DNA of 8,276 nt from Alistipes sp. (GTDB lineage Bacteria; Bacteroidota; Bacteroidia; Bacteroidales; Rikenellaceae): the NCBI GenBank assembly GCA_017934845.1, contig JAGBIR010000178.1, positions 1-8,276 of the forward strand, written 5' to 3'. The notes under the pieces were generated by a model. That model worked only from the letters and a program-made list of their open reading frames with translations, ran no database searches and was not told the DNA's origin. Below, in pieces: positions 1-6,328 of the stretch. Numbering within the stretch: position 1 is the first letter of the stretch; each line of letters opens with the position of its first letter. The position numbers were made by a program, and so were the translations under genes.

Positions 1-569
1 ACACCGTCGATAACGATAAGCGGGTTGTTGTTAGCCGACAAAGATGCACCACCACGGATACGAATCTCAGAGCCCTCGCCCGGAGCACCGCTACCAGATG
101 TGATGTTTACACCGGGGACCTTACCACGCAACATCTCCTGAGGAGAAGTTACGGCACCACGGTTCAGGTTCTCGGCCTTAACCGCGATAACAGAACCTGT
201 CATATCATCCTTCTTCACGGCACCGTAACCGATAACGACAACCTCGTCGATTGACGCGAGGTCCTCCTCCAGCACGAGACGTGACAAAAGAGTTGATGAA
301 GCAACCAACTGCTGCTCCTTGAAGCCGATAAAGCTTACGCTTACGACTGAATTACCATCCTTAACGGTAAGAGAATACTGACCGTCAACGTCGGTAATAG
401 TACCATTTGTGGTTCCAACCTCAAAAACCGAAGCTCCGGCGATGGGAGCACCAGAGGCGTCCACCACAACGCCCTTTACCTCAAACTTGCCGCTCTGTGC
501 AAATGCAAGGTGAGGGGTTATCAATCCCAACAGGAAGATACCCAGGCACATAGTGAGAATTTTTCTCAT
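1..569 (-). CDS. SusC/RagA-family TonB-linked outer-membrane receptor, N-terminal part (3' end outside window)
   Basis: Outer-membrane channel that, with a SusD-type lipoprotein, imports oligosaccharides using TonB energy. The 189 complete residues visible begin with a signal peptide (1-24, ending LAFA before QSG). A carboxypeptidase-regulatory-like beta-sandwich follows (about 29-100, with VKGVVVDASGAPIAGASV and a TDVDGQYSL stretch). Next comes the TonB-box/plug junction DEVVVIGYGAVKKDDMTGSV (109-127) and the start of the plug domain with LRGKVPGVNI, EIRIRGGASL and NPLIVIDG, all hallmarks of SusC. The family is usually about 1000 residues, so most of the plug and the barrel lie beyond the left edge; a SusD gene is expected further on. 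The start is the ATG ahead of the signal peptide. It lies 46 bp downstream of the MFS gene on the same strand, and no clear promoter is seen in the gap, so co-transcription is likely. The substrate cannot be read from this part. Confidence 0.96.
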   Translation of the reverse strand, partial: MRKILTMCLGIFLLGLITPHLAFAQSGKFEVKGVVVDASGAPIAGASVFEVGTTNGTITDVDGQYSLTVKDGNSVVSVSFIGFKEQQLVASSTLLSRLVLEEDLASIDEVVVIGYGAVKKDDMTGSVIAVKAENLNRGAVTSPQEMLRGKVPGVNITSGSGAPGEGSEIRIRGGASLSANNNPLIVIDG

Positions 570-582
570 AGTGTTTTTAGTG

Positions 583-602
583 TTAGTTAATAATTAGTTA
601 AT
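583..602. repeat. Short direct repeat between MFS and susC genes
   Basis: TTAGTTAAT occurs at 583-591 and again at 594-602, an 11-bp period in the AT-rich 46-bp gap between the two genes. No function can be assigned. It may simply be AT-rich leader sequence. Confidence 0.4.
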
Positions 603-615
603 TGTGATATATAGT

Positions 616-1917
616 TTATCTTTTCTCTCGAATGAAAGCAACAGCCACGGCACCCAGGATAAGTGAAACGCCGGCAACGACCAGCATCATAACCTGTGCG
701 CCACCTACCATAGCCAGAATAACGCCACCCAACAGAGCTGCGATAATCTGCGGCAAGCAAATTGTACAGTTAAACAAGCCGAGGTATGCACCGATAGCCT
801 TTCCCGACAGCGAATTGGTAAGCAATGCGAAAGGCATAGCCAACATTGCTGCCCAAGCGCAACCAATCAATAAGAATGATATAAATAAAAGGTATTGGTC
901 GTGAACGAAGTAAATCGAGATAAATCCGGCAGCACCCAACAGAAGGCTCAACGCGTAGCCAACCTTGATGTTGCGGAACATAGGAAGCACGATAGCCCAC
1001 AGGACAGAGCCGATAGCCTGAACGGCAAATACAACGCCTACCCAGTTACCTGCAGCCTGATACTCGGCCGAAGCTGTATTGGTTGTACCCCATACATTCT
1101 CAGCAATAGCACCGGTTGTATAGTTCCACATATAGAGGAATGCAAACCAGCTGAAGAACTGCACCAAGCCAATCTGCCAGAAGGCTTTAGGAGCATGAAT
1201 AAGCAGCGTAAAGAGGTTCTGCTGCTCCTCCTTATCCTCGGCCTTGATGTTATGGAACTTGGCATACTCCTGCGGAGGCATCTCCTTAACATTTACGCCC
1301 GTATAGAACACGCAAAGCAACAGAATTGCCGCTCCTACATAGAACGAGTAGGTCACTGAATCGGGTATCACACCCTCGGGGGCGATGTTGCTGATACCAA
1401 ACCAAGTGAACAAATAAGGGAATAGGTATCCGACCAACGAGCCGGCATTACACAACATACTCTGAATTGAGTATGCCTTTGCCTTCTGCTGCTCGTTAAC
1501 CATATCACCCACCATCATCTTGAAGGGCTGCATTGCCATATTGATCGACGTATCGAGCAACATAAGCATAACAAGGCCGAAGGCCATAGCAGCTTTGAAC
1601 GTAAGGTTGAAATTACCCGAGTTAGGCAATAAAGCCATCACCAAAACAGCAACGATTGCGCCCAAATAGAGGTAAGGCTTACGGCGGCCCCAACGGCACC
1701 ATGTCTTATCACTCCACGTACCAACCAAAGGCTGCACAATCATACCCATCAGCGGAGGCAAAATCCAGAAATAGCTCAAACTGTGCGGATCTGCACCAAG
1801 AGTAGCGAATATACGGCTGATGTTCGCACTCTGGAGAGCATAGGCAATCTGAACTCCGAAGAATCCGAAGCTAAGATTCCATAATTGCATGAACGAGAGG
1901 TTCGGTTTTTGTGTCAT
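616..1917 (-). CDS. MFS sugar transporter, SLC45/maltose-permease-like
   Basis: Predicted 433-residue, 12-helix cytoplasmic-membrane symporter for a sugar or short oligosaccharide. MFS motif A is seen after helix 2 as GTWSDKTWCRWGRRKPY (66-82). The motif and the MWNYTTGAIAENVWGTT stretch (263-279) and GNWVGVVFAVQAIGS (290-304) resemble the SLC45/glycoside-pentoside group and the Bacteroidota transporters annotated for maltose or maltodextrin. That specificity is inferred. A hydrophilic loop with many E, K and Q (about 210-235) separates the two six-helix halves. The reading frame is open up to 2130, but the ATG at 1917 is chosen because the protein family begins just before NLSFMQLWNLSFGFFGVQIAYALQ and because the extra 71 codons translate the promoter and operator repeats. 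It is the first gene of a minus-strand operon followed by susC, so it probably moves the product of outer-membrane import across the inner membrane. Confidence 0.9.
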   Translation of the reverse strand: MTQKPNLSFMQLWNLSFGFFGVQIAYALQSANISRIFATLGADPHSLSYFWILPPLMGMIVQPLVGTWSDKTWCRWGRRKPYLYLGAIVAVLVMALLPNSGNFNLTFKAAMAFGLVMLMLLDTSINMAMQPFKMMVGDMVNEQQKAKAYSIQSMLCNAGSLVGYLFPYLFTWFGISNIAPEGVIPDSVTYSFYVGAAILLLCVFYTGVNVKEMPPQEYAKFHNIKAEDKEEQQNLFTLLIHAPKAFWQIGLVQFFSWFAFLYMWNYTTGAIAENVWGTTNTASAEYQAAGNWVGVVFAVQAIGSVLWAIVLPMFRNIKVGYALSLLLGAAGFISIYFVHDQYLLFISFLLIGCAWAAMLAMPFALLTNSLSGKAIGAYLGLFNCTICLPQIIAALLGGVILAMVGGAQVMMLVVAGVSLILGAVAVAFIREKR

Positions 1918-1928
1918 TTTAGTAGTAT

Positions 1929-1944
1929 TATAGTTATAACTATA
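1929..1944. promoter_or_regulatory. 16-bp perfect palindrome over the predicted MFS-susC transcription start
   Basis: TATAGTTATAACTATA is a perfect 16-bp palindrome placed directly after the -7 box (1945-1952) of the predicted promoter, that is across the likely start of transcription and the short 5' leader. A dimeric repressor bound here would block initiation. It is AT-rich, so chance cannot be excluded. Confidence 0.35.
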
Positions 1945-1975
1945 CAAAAATAAAATTGTTAATTCAATCAACCAA
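1945..1975 (-). promoter_or_regulatory. Bacteroidota-type promoter of the MFS-susC operon
   Basis: Read on the minus strand, TATTTTTG (1952-1945) matches the -7 consensus TAnnTTTG at every fixed position, and TTG (1975-1973) lies 20 nt upstream, as expected for the -33 element. Transcription would begin near 1939-1941, giving a leader of roughly 22-25 nt before the ATG at 1917. The direct repeats at 1985-2024 begin only about 10 bp upstream of the -33 element. Confidence 0.65.
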
Positions 1976-1984
1976 CCATTCTCC

Positions 1985-2024
1985 GACGAACGGCACAAAC
2001 AAACTGACGAACGGCACAAACAAA
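1985..2024 (-). promoter_or_regulatory. Tandem 19-bp direct repeats, candidate LytTR response-regulator operator
   Basis: GACGAACGGCACAAACAAA occurs at 1985-2003 and identically at 2006-2024, a period of 21 bp or two helical turns. A partial third copy (GACGAA, 2027-2032) keeps the same phase. On the minus strand each copy contains GCCGTTCGT (1994-1986 and 2015-2007). This fits the LytTR-domain half-site pattern [TA][AC][CA]GTTN[AG][TG] at all but the first position. The two 9-bp sites are separated by 12 bp, the geometry known for AgrA-type regulators. They sit about -47 to -76 relative to the predicted transcription start, a usual activator position. The gene on the other side of this region encodes a LytTR regulator. 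The repeats are seen directly; which protein binds is inferred. Confidence 0.65.
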
Positions 2025-2060
2025 TAGACGAATATAAAATTATGAAAAACGATTGCAATA

Positions 2061-2078
2061 TATTAAAAAATTTTAATA
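2061..2078. repeat. AT-only inverted repeat
   Basis: TATTAAAA and TTTTAATA are separated by two A residues, giving an 18-bp inverted repeat. It contains no G or C, so it may only be a flexible or curved DNA segment. Confidence 0.35.
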
Positions 2079-2165
2079 AACATATCTTCTCCGACACTAT
2101 TTTCCAATAAAAATTGCAAGAAACAATCATATAAAGATACTGAAATTGCGATTTCTGAATGAAAA

Positions 2166-2197
2166 TTTGGAAAATCGACCAAAATCGACTATCTTTA
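2166..2197 (+). promoter_or_regulatory. Bacteroidota-type promoter of the kinase-regulator operon
   Basis: TTTG (2166-2169), then 20 nt, then TATCTTTA (2190-2197), which matches TAnnTTTG except for the last base. The start would be near 2201-2204, leaving a leader under 20 nt. The spacer contains AAAATCGAC twice (2171-2179 and 2181-2189, period 10 bp), so a regulator could recognise one face of the helix between the two promoter elements. Confidence 0.6.
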
Positions 2198-2219
2198 TAC
2201 GATTAAAGCTTTTAAGCCG

Positions 2220-3593
2220 ATGAACAAAAGCCTACTTACGACCCCCGTAATAATTCATCTGTTTGCCTTGGCGCACGCCCTGATTGCCGCCATCAGCCAC
2301 GTCGTTCACTATATGGATGCCGTGCCGTTGACGGTACTCACCATAGCGATGATTGTCGTAATTGCACTGCGTCACAATCTGCGAACCGAGATGGTCGCGA
2401 TACTCACTCTGGCGGGTACGTTCCTCGGCTATATAATTGGTAGTTACGGCGGTATGCTTGTTGCTACGCTTATCCCCTACCCTGCCATTTCGTCGGCCAT
2501 TACAACGGCCCTTTTTACCGAGATGCTTGGCTGGGGAGTCCATAGTTTTGCGCAGCTCAAGGGCGTTAGAATGGAGTATAAATCGGGTTGGTCACCTTCG
2601 ATGCTACAGATGACGCTTGTCGTCATCGGCATCCTGCTTTTCCGTATCTCCTATACGCTGATTTTCGACTCGGCCTACTTCTCGCAGGCGAGCATTATGC
2701 CTGAGTTCCAACGCTTTCTGCGCCACGCACCGGCAATGCTTACGATGCTGTGCGGTAACATTATTTTCGTCAGCTTCAGGCACCGTCCTACGCAAAAACG
2801 CGAGCATCGACATTGGGGGGTTATCTTGCTGACTATCATATTTTCAGCACTACTTACCATCATCGTATATTACAACTTCCCGTGGGGTAACACCAACCAC
2901 TTCTCGGCATTGCCATTCCTGCGTCTGTATGCGGTGATTCTGCTCTGCGACATTGTAATTTATGCCCTTGCAAAACTGGTTGCAGTTGTACTTATCTCCG
3001 AGAGTCAACTCTCGAACGAGCGAGGCAAGAAACACATGGCGCAGTTCCAGTATAACAAGCTCAAGATGCAGATTAATCCGCACTTTTTGTTCAACTCGCT
3101 CAATATTCTCGATTTTCTGGTACAAGAGCAGGAGACCGAGCGCGCAAGTGCCTTTATCCGCAAATTGGCCGAGTGTTATCGTTATATGCTCAAGACCGAG
3201 GATGAGTCGCTTGTTACGTTGCGCGAGGAGTCCGATTTTGCCCGTAAATACTCCGAATTGCTGCGCGAACGCTTCGCCAATGGCTTTATTGTCGAGTATG
3301 ACATCCCCGAGGAGGCCTATTCGCGCCACGTCGTTCCTTGCTGCTTGCAACTACTTATCGAGAACGCAACAAAGCATAATGTAGTAAATAACGAGCATCC
3401 GCTAACCATCACGATACGCGCCGAGGGCGACTACCTACGCGTAAGCAACAACCTTCAGCCGCGCATCAGCACCCAAGCCTCAACGGGCAAGGGTTTGAAC
3501 AACATCCGCCATCAATATCTCGATATTTCGGGACGAGAGATAACCATTGAACAGAACCAAACACACTTTATCGTCAATATACCATTACTATGA
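2220..3593 (+). CDS. LytS/YehU-family sensor histidine kinase with multi-helix membrane sensor
   Basis: Membrane kinase of 457 residues that should phosphorylate the regulator encoded next. The N-terminal 260 residues contain about eight hydrophobic segments (roughly 6-28, 34-50, 57-74, 78-100, 129-149, 169-186, 199-219, 231-259), with little room for an extracytoplasmic domain. The signal is therefore probably sensed in or near the membrane. The catalytic half is typical of the LytS/His_kinase family. The phospho-acceptor His288 lies in QINPHFLFNSLN (284-295). The N box is ENATKHN (381-387), VSNN follows at 408-411, and the glycine-rich box is GKGLNNIRHQY (423-433). No PAS, HAMP or GAF domain is evident. 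The ATG at 2220 is close behind a good promoter. The stop overlaps the next start by 4 bp (ATGA), indicating translational coupling. The ligand is unknown. Confidence 0.92.
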   Translation: MNKSLLTTPVIIHLFALAHALIAAISHVVHYMDAVPLTVLTIAMIVVIALRHNLRTEMVAILTLAGTFLGYIIGSYGGMLVATLIPYPAISSAITTALFTEMLGWGVHSFAQLKGVRMEYKSGWSPSMLQMTLVVIGILLFRISYTLIFDSAYFSQASIMPEFQRFLRHAPAMLTMLCGNIIFVSFRHRPTQKREHRHWGVILLTIIFSALLTIIVYYNFPWGNTNHFSALPFLRLYAVILLCDIVIYALAKLVAVVLISESQLSNERGKKHMAQFQYNKLKMQINPHFLFNSLNILDFLVQEQETERASAFIRKLAECYRYMLKTEDESLVTLREESDFARKYSELLRERFANGFIVEYDIPEEAYSRHVVPCCLQLLIENATKHNVVNNEHPLTITIRAEGDYLRVSNNLQPRISTQASTGKGLNNIRHQYLDISGREITIEQNQTHFIVNIPLL

Positions 3594-4375
3594 AACAATA
3601 CAACGTACTAATCGTAGAGGACGAAACGTTGGCACAAGCCAATTTGAAACGCACCATCGAGCGCGAGTTCGATGATTTACATATTGCAGGCATTTTCGAC
3701 TCGGTAAAGAGTACAGTCGATTGGCTGCGCACAGCGCAAAATCACGCCGATATTATCTTTATGGATGTAGAGTTATCCGACGGAATGTGCTTCGATATCT
3801 TTTCGCAGGTTGAGGTGCGTAGCAAGGTGGTAATTACCACAGCCTTCGACAATTATGCTGTTAAAGCCTTCCGCATACACAGCATTGATTATCTGCTCAA
3901 GCCTATCGATCCCGAGCAGTTACGTTCGGCCGTTGAGCGATGCCGCGAGGCTCTCGACAATCCGACCATTGGACAAGCTCCGGCCTTCGATTTCGAATTG
4001 TTGCGCGAAGCAATTACTGCTGAGAGCCCTACCTATAAGAAACGTTTTATCGTAAAGTATGGCGACCGTCTGTCGATTATCGCCACCGACCAGATTGCAT
4101 ATTTCTACGTCGAGGACAAGAGTACATATCTGGTGACGACCGAGAATCGCAGCTACATTCTCGACTCATCGCTTGACACCATATCCGAGCAGGTTGATCC
4201 GGCAAAGTTCTTCCGCATATCACGCCACTGCACACTCTCGATAGATGCCATATCGGGCATTTCGCGCCATCCGAGCAATCGACTAAAGGTCACGATCACT
4301 CCCAAACCCGAATTCGAGGTATTTGTGAGTCGTTCGCGTACGGCCGATTTTATGGAGTGGCTGGAGGGAAAATAA
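3590..4375 (+). CDS. LytTR-family DNA-binding response regulator
   Basis: Response regulator of 261 residues. The receiver domain (about 1-122) has the acidic pair Glu10-Asp11, phospho-acceptor Asp59 in IIFMDVEL, Thr83/Thr84 and the conserved Lys104 in DYLLKPID, so it looks fully phosphorylatable. A linker rich in E and A (about 123-148) leads to a LytTR DNA-binding domain (about 150-261). That domain shows KRFIVKYGDRLSIIATDQIAY, YFYVEDKSTYLVT, FFRISRHCTLSIDAI and the C-terminal FEVFVSRSRTADFMEWL. LytTR proteins bind paired direct repeats as dimers. The gene overlaps the kinase gene by ATGA and is the last gene of that operon; purB converges on it. The natural target is the 21-bp-period repeat at 1985-2024 in front of the sugar operon, which would make this its activator; autoregulation is also possible. 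The target is inferred. Confidence 0.94.
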   Translation: MKQYNVLIVEDETLAQANLKRTIEREFDDLHIAGIFDSVKSTVDWLRTAQNHADIIFMDVELSDGMCFDIFSQVEVRSKVVITTAFDNYAVKAFRIHSIDYLLKPIDPEQLRSAVERCREALDNPTIGQAPAFDFELLREAITAESPTYKKRFIVKYGDRLSIIATDQIAYFYVEDKSTYLVTTENRSYILDSSLDTISEQVDPAKFFRISRHCTLSIDAISGISRHPSNRLKVTITPKPEFEVFVSRSRTADFMEWLEGK

Positions 4376-4401
4376 GTTCCACGTTACGTTGCATAAAACA
4401 G

Positions 4402-4442
4402 AAAAAAAATGAGCCTGCCTAACTCAAAAGTTAGACAGGCTC
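4402..4442 (-). terminator. Intrinsic terminator of purB, possibly bidirectional
   Basis: Inverted repeat 4411-4424 / 4429-4442 (GAGCCTGCCTAACT, loop CAAA, AGTTAGACAGGCTC) forms a 14-bp stem with one mismatch. On the minus strand it is followed by an eight-T run (4409-4402), the classic form for purB, whose stop lies 28 bp before. On the plus strand only a mixed AT run follows, so it would stop the regulator transcript less efficiently. The two genes converge here and may share it. Confidence 0.88.
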
Positions 4443-4469
4443 AAATATTTATTGCGTTATCGAAAAATC

Positions 4470-5813
4470 TTACTTAACTACGCCAACATAGTTGTGAGGA
4501 GTAATGGCACGCAACTCTGCCTTAACGCTCTCATTTACATCCAAGCCCTCGACAAACTCCTTGATAGTCTGCTCGGTAATATGACCTCCCGTACGAGTCA
4601 AAGCCTTCAAGGCCTCGTAGGGATTGGGGTAAGCCTCGCGACGCAGAATGGTCTGCATAGCCTCGGCAACTACCGCCCAGTTATCCTCCAAGTCGGCAGC
4701 CAAAGCGGCATCGTTCAAGATAACCTTACCCAAGCCCTTCTGCAATGAGCTGAAACCGATAAGCGAGTGAGCAATGGGCACACCAACATTACGCAATACG
4801 GTTGAGTCGGTCAAGTCGCGCTGCATACGCGAGATAGGCAACTTTGCAGCCAAGAACTCGAACGTTGCATTTGCCACGCCGAAGTTACCCTCAGCATTCT
4901 CGAAGTCGATAGGATTAACCTTATGGGGCATAGCCGACGAACCAACCTCGCCCTTCTTAACCTGCTGACGGAAATACTCCATTGAGATATAGGTCCACAT
5001 ATCGCGCGCCAGGTCGGTCAGGATATTGTTGATACGCTTCAAGGCATCGAACGTAGCTGCCAAGTTATCGTAATGCTCAATCTGAGTTGTGTACTGCGCA
5101 CGCACCAAGCCGAGCGACTCAACAAAGCTATTACCAAACTCTACCCAATCGATTTCGGGATAAGCTACATGGTGAGCATTGAAACCTCCCGTAGCACCAC
5201 CAAACTTTGCCATAGGCTCAACATCATTCAAAAGGTCAATCTGACGCTCCAGACGCTCGACAAAGACCTTAAACTCCTTACCCAAACGTGTAGGCGATGC
5301 GGGCTGGCCGTGAGTGTGCGCCAACATAGGAACATCCTCCCACTGCTGGGCAAGTGAATAGATCTTATCAACCAACTCGTGCAAAGCGGGCAGATATACC
5401 TCCGACAGAGCCTCCTCCAACAACAGCGGCGTAGCCGTATTGTTGATATCCTGCGACGTAAGGCCAAAATGTACAAACTCGCGATAGGCGTTCAAGCCCA
5501 ACTCCTCGAGCTTCTCCTTCAACAGATACTCTACGGCCTTCACGTCGTGATTCGTTACACTCTCGATCTCCTTAACGTGCTGGGCATCCTCGATTGTAAA
5601 CTCGGTATAGAGCTTACGCAACTCATCGTAAGCCGACTCGGGGACACCTGCCAGCTGCGGCAAAGGCAAGCGGCACAAAGCGATAAAATACTCCACCTCG
5701 ACACGCACGCGATAGCGAATAAGTGCATACTCCGAAAAATAATCTGACAAAGATTTCGTTACTCTATTGTAGCGGCCGTCAACCGGCGAAATTGATAAAA
5801 GTTGATGTGACAT
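4470..5813 (-). CDS. purB: Adenylosuccinate lyase
   Basis: Cytoplasmic homotetrameric enzyme of 447 residues in the fumarase/aspartase superfamily. It releases fumarate from SAICAR in IMP synthesis and from adenylosuccinate in AMP synthesis. Length and sequence resemble the longer PurB type known from E. coli. The start MSHQLLSISPVDGRYNRVTK is typical. Active-site elements visible are HFGLTSQDINNTA (115-127), AHTHGQPASPTRLGKEF with the general-acid His168 (165-181), GGATGGFNAH (205-214), the flexible signature loop GSSAMPHKVNPIDFEN with the catalytic Ser pair 292-293 (291-306), and SRMQRDLTDSTVLRN (328-342). No key residue is missing. It stands alone, with its own promoter at 5843-5873 and terminator, and is divergent from the mla-type operon. 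No purine riboswitch or PUR box is recognised upstream. Confidence 0.97.
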   Translation of the reverse strand: MSHQLLSISPVDGRYNRVTKSLSDYFSEYALIRYRVRVEVEYFIALCRLPLPQLAGVPESAYDELRKLYTEFTIEDAQHVKEIESVTNHDVKAVEYLLKEKLEELGLNAYREFVHFGLTSQDINNTATPLLLEEALSEVYLPALHELVDKIYSLAQQWEDVPMLAHTHGQPASPTRLGKEFKVFVERLERQIDLLNDVEPMAKFGGATGGFNAHHVAYPEIDWVEFGNSFVESLGLVRAQYTTQIEHYDNLAATFDALKRINNILTDLARDMWTYISMEYFRQQVKKGEVGSSAMPHKVNPIDFENAEGNFGVANATFEFLAAKLPISRMQRDLTDSTVLRNVGVPIAHSLIGFSSLQKGLGKVILNDAALAADLEDNWAVVAEAMQTILRREAYPNPYEALKALTRTGGHITEQTIKEFVEGLDVNESVKAELRAITPHNYVGVVK

Positions 5814-5842
5814 ACAGGAATAATATTTTGTTTATTTGGCAC

Positions 5843-5873
5843 CAAAATTAACACTTTTTATCCATACGTGAAA
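5843..5873 (-). promoter_or_regulatory. purB promoter
   Basis: On the minus strand TAATTTTG (5850-5843) is an exact TAnnTTTG -7 box. TTTC (5873-5870), 19 nt upstream, can act as the -33 element. Transcription would start near 5837-5839, about 25 nt before the ATG at 5813. The -33 element lies inside the inverted repeat shared with the opposite promoter. Confidence 0.65.
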
Positions 5874-5885
5874 CATATATTTCAC
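5868..5885. promoter_or_regulatory. 18-bp inverted repeat shared by two divergent promoters
   Basis: GTGAAA (5868-5873) and TTTCAC (5880-5885) flank CATATA, of which the inner ATAT also pairs, giving a near-perfect 18-bp palindrome with one mismatched pair. Each arm carries the TTTC that would be the -33 element of the purB promoter on one strand and of the DUF4834-mlaEF promoter on the other. A dimeric regulator here could control both. Alternatively the symmetry only reflects two back-to-back promoter elements. Confidence 0.5.
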
Positions 5886-5911
5886 ATAATGATGATTTTT
5901 TTGTAATTTTG
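5880..5911 (+). promoter_or_regulatory. Promoter of the DUF4834-mlaE-mlaF operon
   Basis: TTTC (5880-5883), 20 nt, then TAATTTTG (5904-5911), an exact TAnnTTTG -7 box. The start would be near 5917, about 25 nt before the ATG at 5943. No later promoter is needed because the three genes are separated by 2 bp or overlap. Confidence 0.65.
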
Positions 5912-5942
5912 CAGAGGTTTTGCAGTAAAACAAGACAAAGAT

Positions 5943-6326
5943 ATGAATATTTTTTCGGCAATTATAGACTCTATAATTCAATTTATTAAGGAGAATCCCT
6001 TGACGACACTCTTTATCGTTATGTTGATGGTGTTTGCTCCGCAGGCGGCTGGCGGTTTGTTTATCGGCCTGCTGATTCTGTGCGGACTGTTGCTGCTGAT
6101 TCCCATTATTGCACTCTTCCGTCTGCGTCGCATTGCGCGCCGCATGGAGCAGGAGGCAAAGTCGCAGCAACAGCAATACACCCGTCAGCAGTACCGCTCG
6201 CAGCAGCAACAATCGCGCGAAGGAGAGGTAAATGTCTATACCACAACGGAGCGTCCGCAGAAAAGAGTGAGCGACGATGTTGGCGACTATGTCGATTTTG
6301 AGGAGGTAAAAAAGGAGAATAAGTAG
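5943..6326 (+). CDS. Small membrane protein of the DUF4834 type
   Basis: Protein of 127 residues with unknown function. An amphipathic start (1-19) is followed by a long hydrophobic stretch (about 21-59), broken by FAPQAAGG at 31-38, so it forms one long or two short membrane helices. A basic stop-transfer segment FRLRRIARRMEQ (59-70) suggests that the C-terminus is cytoplasmic. Residues 74-91 are a Gln/Arg-rich low-complexity segment, and the end has the acidic DDVGDYVDFEEVKKE (111-125), which resembles the conserved tail of the Bacteroidota family DUF4834. That family name is from memory. The gene is followed after 2 bp by mlaE and then mlaF, so an accessory or assembly role for that transporter is the best contextual guess. 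It has its own promoter. Composition, apart from the Gln tract, resembles its neighbours. Confidence 0.8.
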   Translation: MNIFSAIIDSIIQFIKENPLTTLFIVMLMVFAPQAAGGLFIGLLILCGLLLLIPIIALFRLRRIARRMEQEAKSQQQQYTRQQYRSQQQQSREGEVNVYTTTERPQKRVSDDVGDYVDFEEVKKENK

Positions 6327-6328
6327 CA

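Larger units (their letters stand above)
1918..2219. other. Divergent intergenic regulatory region (302 bp)
   Basis: AT-rich gap between the divergent MFS-susC and kinase-regulator operons. From left to right it holds the palindrome, promoter and tandem repeats of the minus-strand operon (1929-2032), then a stretch without recognisable genes. That stretch includes an inverted repeat TATTAAAA-AA-TTTTAATA (2061-2078), and the plus-strand promoter follows at 2166-2197. Nothing between about 2079 and 2165 is recognised. The open frame that continues here from the MFS gene is not considered coding. Confidence 0.7.

Noticed and set aside
1979..2095. TTCTCCGAC repeated at 1979-1987 and 2087-2095
   Set aside because: A single 9-bp match 108 bp apart without matching flanks or phase is easily due to chance.
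1918..2130. 71-residue N-terminal extension of the MFS transporter frame
   Set aside because: It translates the promoter, palindrome and direct repeats, giving low-quality Cys/Ser/Tyr-rich sequence with a duplicated CLCRSS caused by the 21-bp repeat being a multiple of three. The family starts near the ATG at 1917.
2850..3350. 166-residue minus-strand frame opposite the kinase gene
   Set aside because: Antisense shadow of the conserved kinase core; no family resemblance.
5868..5885. CRP/FNR-type site (TGTGA...TCACA)
   Set aside because: The arms resemble TGTGA and TCAC, but the spacing is 10 bp rather than the 6 bp of CRP sites, and the arms coincide with promoter -33 elements.
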